A DNA stretch of 64,000 nucleotides from Chitinophagaceae bacterium (GTDB lineage Bacteria; Bacteroidota; Bacteroidia; Chitinophagales; Chitinophagaceae). The DNA is taken from NCBI GenBank assembly GCA_017856545.1, contig JAFMEV010000001.1, positions 1 to 64,000 on the forward strand, in the 5' to 3' direction. The translations under genes were made by a program, and so were the position numbers. Every line of letters begins with the position of its first letter. Position 1 is the first letter of the stretch. Of this stretch, positions 60,938-64,000 are shown piece by piece. The notes beneath the pieces were generated by a model. That model had not been told where the DNA came from. It was given only the letters and a program-made list of their open reading frames with translations, and did no database searches.

Positions 60938-62386
60938 TTACTCTTTGAAAAGCTTTTCTATATCAACAATATAAGTGTTGTTTAAACTGTAATTGTATTG
61001 TCTTTTATCTGAATGATCTCTCTGCTTTACAATCAATGGATCGCTATATTGGGTTGACATTTTAAATTTTTGATTGATTCGAATAAAATAATCGCTTCTG
61101 CTTTTGTTCTGCGTTAAAGTGTCTTTTTGCTGCACTCCAATAATTTTATTGATCAATTTTGTTGATACTTCTTCTCCTTTTAAGTGATGGTTATATAATT
61201 CTTCTATCAATTCCTTTTCTACTATTGTTAATGAGCTATAAAAGTTGTTATTCAAAATACTAACTACCTCTTTAGGCAATTTCTTTCTTTTCTTTTGAAA
61301 GCTGTATATAAAAAATAAAAGCGCAGCAATAGATAATATAAAAAGTAAAAATGTTTTATTGGTATCTAAAAAATTAGTAACAATACCTAGATAATCGGTT
61401 TTATTGGAGTAAACAAATTCTTGATTGGAAAGATCGATCATATCCTCATTGTAAGTGAAAACCTCGTATTCAATTTGTTTGTCTTTGGAAAGTTTTAAAA
61501 AGTAGATATTCTTTCCAACATTAAATTGAAAATTTGTAATGCCTATTTTTGTTTCGTTACTATAAATTTTTAGCCATTTTTGTCTTAATTCATTGTTGAA
61601 CTTAGGTTTTAATTTACCAAAAGCATTATTTTCAAAGTTGATCCAATAAAACTCTAAGGCACTTTGTATAAGTAAGTAATTCCCAAAATCTAAAGCAAGG
61701 GAATTTTTCGCTGATAAAACTCTTTTTAACTCAGGGTTGATTTTACCTAATGCAGTCCAATTTTTTGTATTATAATCTAAAACAAAGCAGGTATCACTTC
61801 CTACAATATCAAATGACTGTGGGTAATTCTTGTATTTATATGAATTGGAAACATACAATTTTGGTTCTTTTGCATCATCCTTAATATTGATTACAGCTTC
61901 TTGGAAATTATCAAAAAAGGTTGGAACTGCTCGATTGGTTTGAATTAACTCCCATTGATCTGTTTGTTTACTAAAAAAGGTCATTATGCCTCTAATTGAC
62001 CAAAATCCCAGTCCTCCAAATTGATATAGAGTATCTCTTGCAAAAAAAGTTTTAGAGAAAAAGTTAACGCCAGAATGAATAGTAGAGTCAATTCTAATAG
62101 TGCGATACCTTTTATTGTCTTCAATGATTTGATACAATCTACCTGTACCTACAGGCTGAATGAATATTTGACCTTTTTGTTTGACAATATTGAGGAAGGT
62201 GGCACCTCTAAAATCGCTCCCAAATTGGAATTCGTTATTATCAATAGTGGTATAGAAATCTCCAGAATCTTTTTGTATAAGTTCAATGAAGCTTATTTCA
62301 TAATCTTTTAATACGTTATTTCCTTTTTGTGCAAGAAGGACGTTAAAGATTAGCAAGAAAAAAATACTTAAGATTTCTTTTTTCAT
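60938..62386 (-). CDS. Kelch-like beta-propeller membrane protein with cytoplasmic tail
   Basis: Signal peptide; TLYQFGGLGFWSIRGIMTFFSKQTDQWEL kelch-like repeat; TM FLLFILSIAALLFFIYSF then basic tail with helix-rich region. Confidence 0.6.
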   Translation of the reverse strand: MKKEILSIFFLLIFNVLLAQKGNNVLKDYEISFIELIQKDSGDFYTTIDNNEFQFGSDFRGATFLNIVKQKGQIFIQPVGTGRLYQIIEDNKRYRTIRIDSTIHSGVNFFSKTFFARDTLYQFGGLGFWSIRGIMTFFSKQTDQWELIQTNRAVPTFFDNFQEAVINIKDDAKEPKLYVSNSYKYKNYPQSFDIVGSDTCFVLDYNTKNWTALGKINPELKRVLSAKNSLALDFGNYLLIQSALEFYWINFENNAFGKLKPKFNNELRQKWLKIYSNETKIGITNFQFNVGKNIYFLKLSKDKQIEYEVFTYNEDMIDLSNQEFVYSNKTDYLGIVTNFLDTNKTFLLFILSIAALLFFIYSFQKKRKKLPKEVVSILNNNFYSSLTIVEKELIEELYNHHLKGEEVSTKLINKIIGVQQKDTLTQNKSRSDYFIRINQKFKMSTQYSDPLIVKQRDHSDKRQYNYSLNNTYIVDIEKLFKE

Positions 62387-62645
62387 ATTCGGATGCTATG
62401 ATAAAAGTAAATAAAAAATATAATAAGAAAATAACTTATTTGTTATTGTATAAATAATATAAATTATTAATGTGTAATTAATTATATTATAATATTATAA
62501 ATTGTATTTTAAAATTTCACATCTTTCTTTACAAAATATCTATCAATAGGCGTTAATTCTTTGCACATTTGTTCGATAATAGATTTTTTACTAAATACAA
62601 ATTAAAGAAATATTAAATATATTATCCTTTGGGGGAAGGATAATC

Positions 62646-62675
62646 GGGGTGGTTAGGATTCGTCCTTTCCACCCC
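62646..62675. other. Structured intergenic hairpin
   Basis: GGGGTGG TT AGGA TTCG TCCT TT CCACCCC. Confidence 0.65.
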
Positions 62676-62701
62676 AAATTATTTCAAAAAGGCCTTATTT
62701 G

Positions 62702-63616
62702 TTAATCAGATTTCTTGACCATTAGTACCCCAATAATGACTAAAACCGTCCCTAATATTTGCAATAGACTAAATGGTTCCTCCAGTAGATACCTGGCTTG
62801 AAAAAGGGTAGCTACGGGTCCAATACTGGTAACTATGGCTAAATCATTTGAACCAATTCTCTTCATCCCTGTACTCAGTAAAAAGGAGGGGATAACAGTA
62901 GCGAATAAAGCCAATCCTAGCACATAGAAAAATATGGGATGTTGGGGATCTAAATAAGAAGGTATTTCTTCAATAGATTCGGTGATACAATAATGGGTAA
63001 ATATGCCAGCCGAGGCAGAGAGCATGGCGATGCTCGTATATTGTGTTGCACCCAATTTTGGGATGAGTTTTCCTGTACCAACCAAGTACATGGCATAGGT
63101 AATGCCACATAATAATACCATGATGGAACCAAAGATGAATAATTCAGTTTGTTGAAATTGGTTGATCTCACTCCAATAAGCTACACCAATACCCAGATAA
63201 GTAACTAAAATGGCCCACCATTGCTTTTGCATAATGGGCACTTTAAAAATCCAATAATTGATTAAAACCGCTAAAGTGGGATAAATAAAAAGGATGATTC
63301 TTTCAATACCTGCTGAAACATATTGTAATCCTATAAAATCAAATAAACTACTTAAGTAATACCCTAAGATTCCCATCGCGATAGCCCATAGGTAGGTTTT
63401 CTTAGAGGCTTGAGTTGCTTTCCCATTTCTTTGGATACTCCAAAAGATGATAAGATAAAATGGAAGAGAGAGTAACATACGCAACATTAATAATGTGGTT
63501 GCATTGATATTACTCTCTCTAAAACAAAGTTTAATCCAAATTGCTTTTGTTGAAAAAAGCAAAGTGCCAAGAATGGCAATGGCAAAACCTTGGTTATATG
63601 AAAATGACTTTTTTAT
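62702..63616 (-). CDS. EamA (DMT) family transporter, probably starting at ATA (63616-63614)
   Basis: About 10 TM helices; open frame extends upstream of the called TTG start: (I/M)KKSFSYNQGFAIAILGTLLFSTKAIWIKL. Confidence 0.78.
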   Translation of the reverse strand: MKKSFSYNQGFAIAILGTLLFSTKAIWIKLCFRESNINATTLLMLRMLLSLPFYLIIFWSIQRNGKATQASKKTYLWAIAMGILGYYLSSLFDFIGLQYVSAGIERIILFIYPTLAVLINYWIFKVPIMQKQWWAILVTYLGIGVAYWSEINQFQQTELFIFGSIMVLLCGITYAMYLVGTGKLIPKLGATQYTSIAMLSASAGIFTHYCITESIEEIPSYLDPQHPIFFYVLGLALFATVIPSFLLSTGMKRIGSNDLAIVTSIGPVATLFQARYLLEEPFSLLQILGTVLVIIGVLMVKKSD

Positions 63617-64000
63617 ACCGCTACATTAAAATCTCTTAATGCATCATTTAAGCTGGTCTTTAAATCTGTACTTGGTTTTCTTTGTCCAATGATCAGTGCA
63701 CAACTTACTTGGAAATCTCCTGCTGGAAAAGTCTTTGTATATGAACCTGGAATGACTACACTTCTTGCAGGAACTCTTCCTTTATATTCAATGGGTGTTG
63801 GTCCACTCACGTCAATAATTTTGGTACTTTGAGTTAATACAACATTCGCTCCCAAAACCACTTCTTTTTCTAAGTGCACACCTTCAACAACAATGCATCT
63901 ACTTCCTATAAAACATCCATCTTCTACAATCACTGGACTTGCTTGTAATGGTTCTAATACACCACCAATTCCTACGCCACCACTTAAGTGTACGCCTTTC
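63613..64000 (-). CDS. dapD: 2,3,4,5-tetrahydropyridine-2,6-dicarboxylate N-succinyltransferase, truncated by window edge
   Basis: Left-handed beta-helix hexapeptides: GVHLSGGVGIGGVLEPLQASPVIVEDGCFIGSRCIVVEGV; frame open to 64000. Confidence 0.92.
   Translation of the reverse strand, partial: KGVHLSGGVGIGGVLEPLQASPVIVEDGCFIGSRCIVVEGVHLEKEVVLGANVVLTQSTKIIDVSGPTPIEYKGRVPARSVVIPGSYTKTFPAGDFQVSCALIIGQRKPSTDLKTSLNDALRDFNVAV

Noticed and set aside
63613-64000. dapD looking like a truncated pseudogene (106-aa ORF)
   Set aside because: The frame is open to the window edge; truncation is due to the window boundary.
1-64000. CRISPR arrays, tRNA/rRNA genes, insertion sequences, prophage or restriction systems
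   Set aside because: No regular repeat-spacer pattern, no recognised tRNA T-loop context, and no transposase, integrase, phage-structural or methylase-restriction ORFs seen by eye; a tRNAscan/Infernal run would be needed to exclude small RNAs.

Overview
This is a 64 kb, AT-rich, gene-dense chromosomal segment. It looks like Bacteroidota, probably Chitinophagaceae-like, judging from TAnnTTTG promoters, DUF5689, HYC_CC_PP and putative-porin families and overall gene content; the taxonomy is inference. I found no rRNA, tRNA, CRISPR, transposase or prophage. Most genes are housekeeping: rpsF-rpsR-rplI, htpG, recJ, thyA-folA, fmt, prmC, cmk, ispH, gcvP, folK, sppA, queG, clpB, dapD. The less ordinary parts are: (i) a secreted EEP nuclease, outer-membrane barrel and OB-fold DUF5689 lipoprotein locus; (ii) a heavy-metal locus with HYC_CC_PP, an HMA protein with a metallothionein-like tail, an uncharacterised small protein, and an RND pump fused to a TolC-like domain through an internal signal-peptide-like segment; (iii) a translationally coupled operon of M42 peptidase, class-I glutamine amidotransferase and an ATP-grasp-like protein, next to a lone LuxE-like enzyme; (iv) a kelch-like membrane protein with a possible cytoplasmic DNA-binding tail; (v) an orphan repressor-like gene behind an 8-bp inverted repeat; and (vi) an EamA transporter whose expected ATG appears to be ATA, overlapping the dapD stop codon. 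All calls come from reading the sequence and supplied translations; no database search was run.
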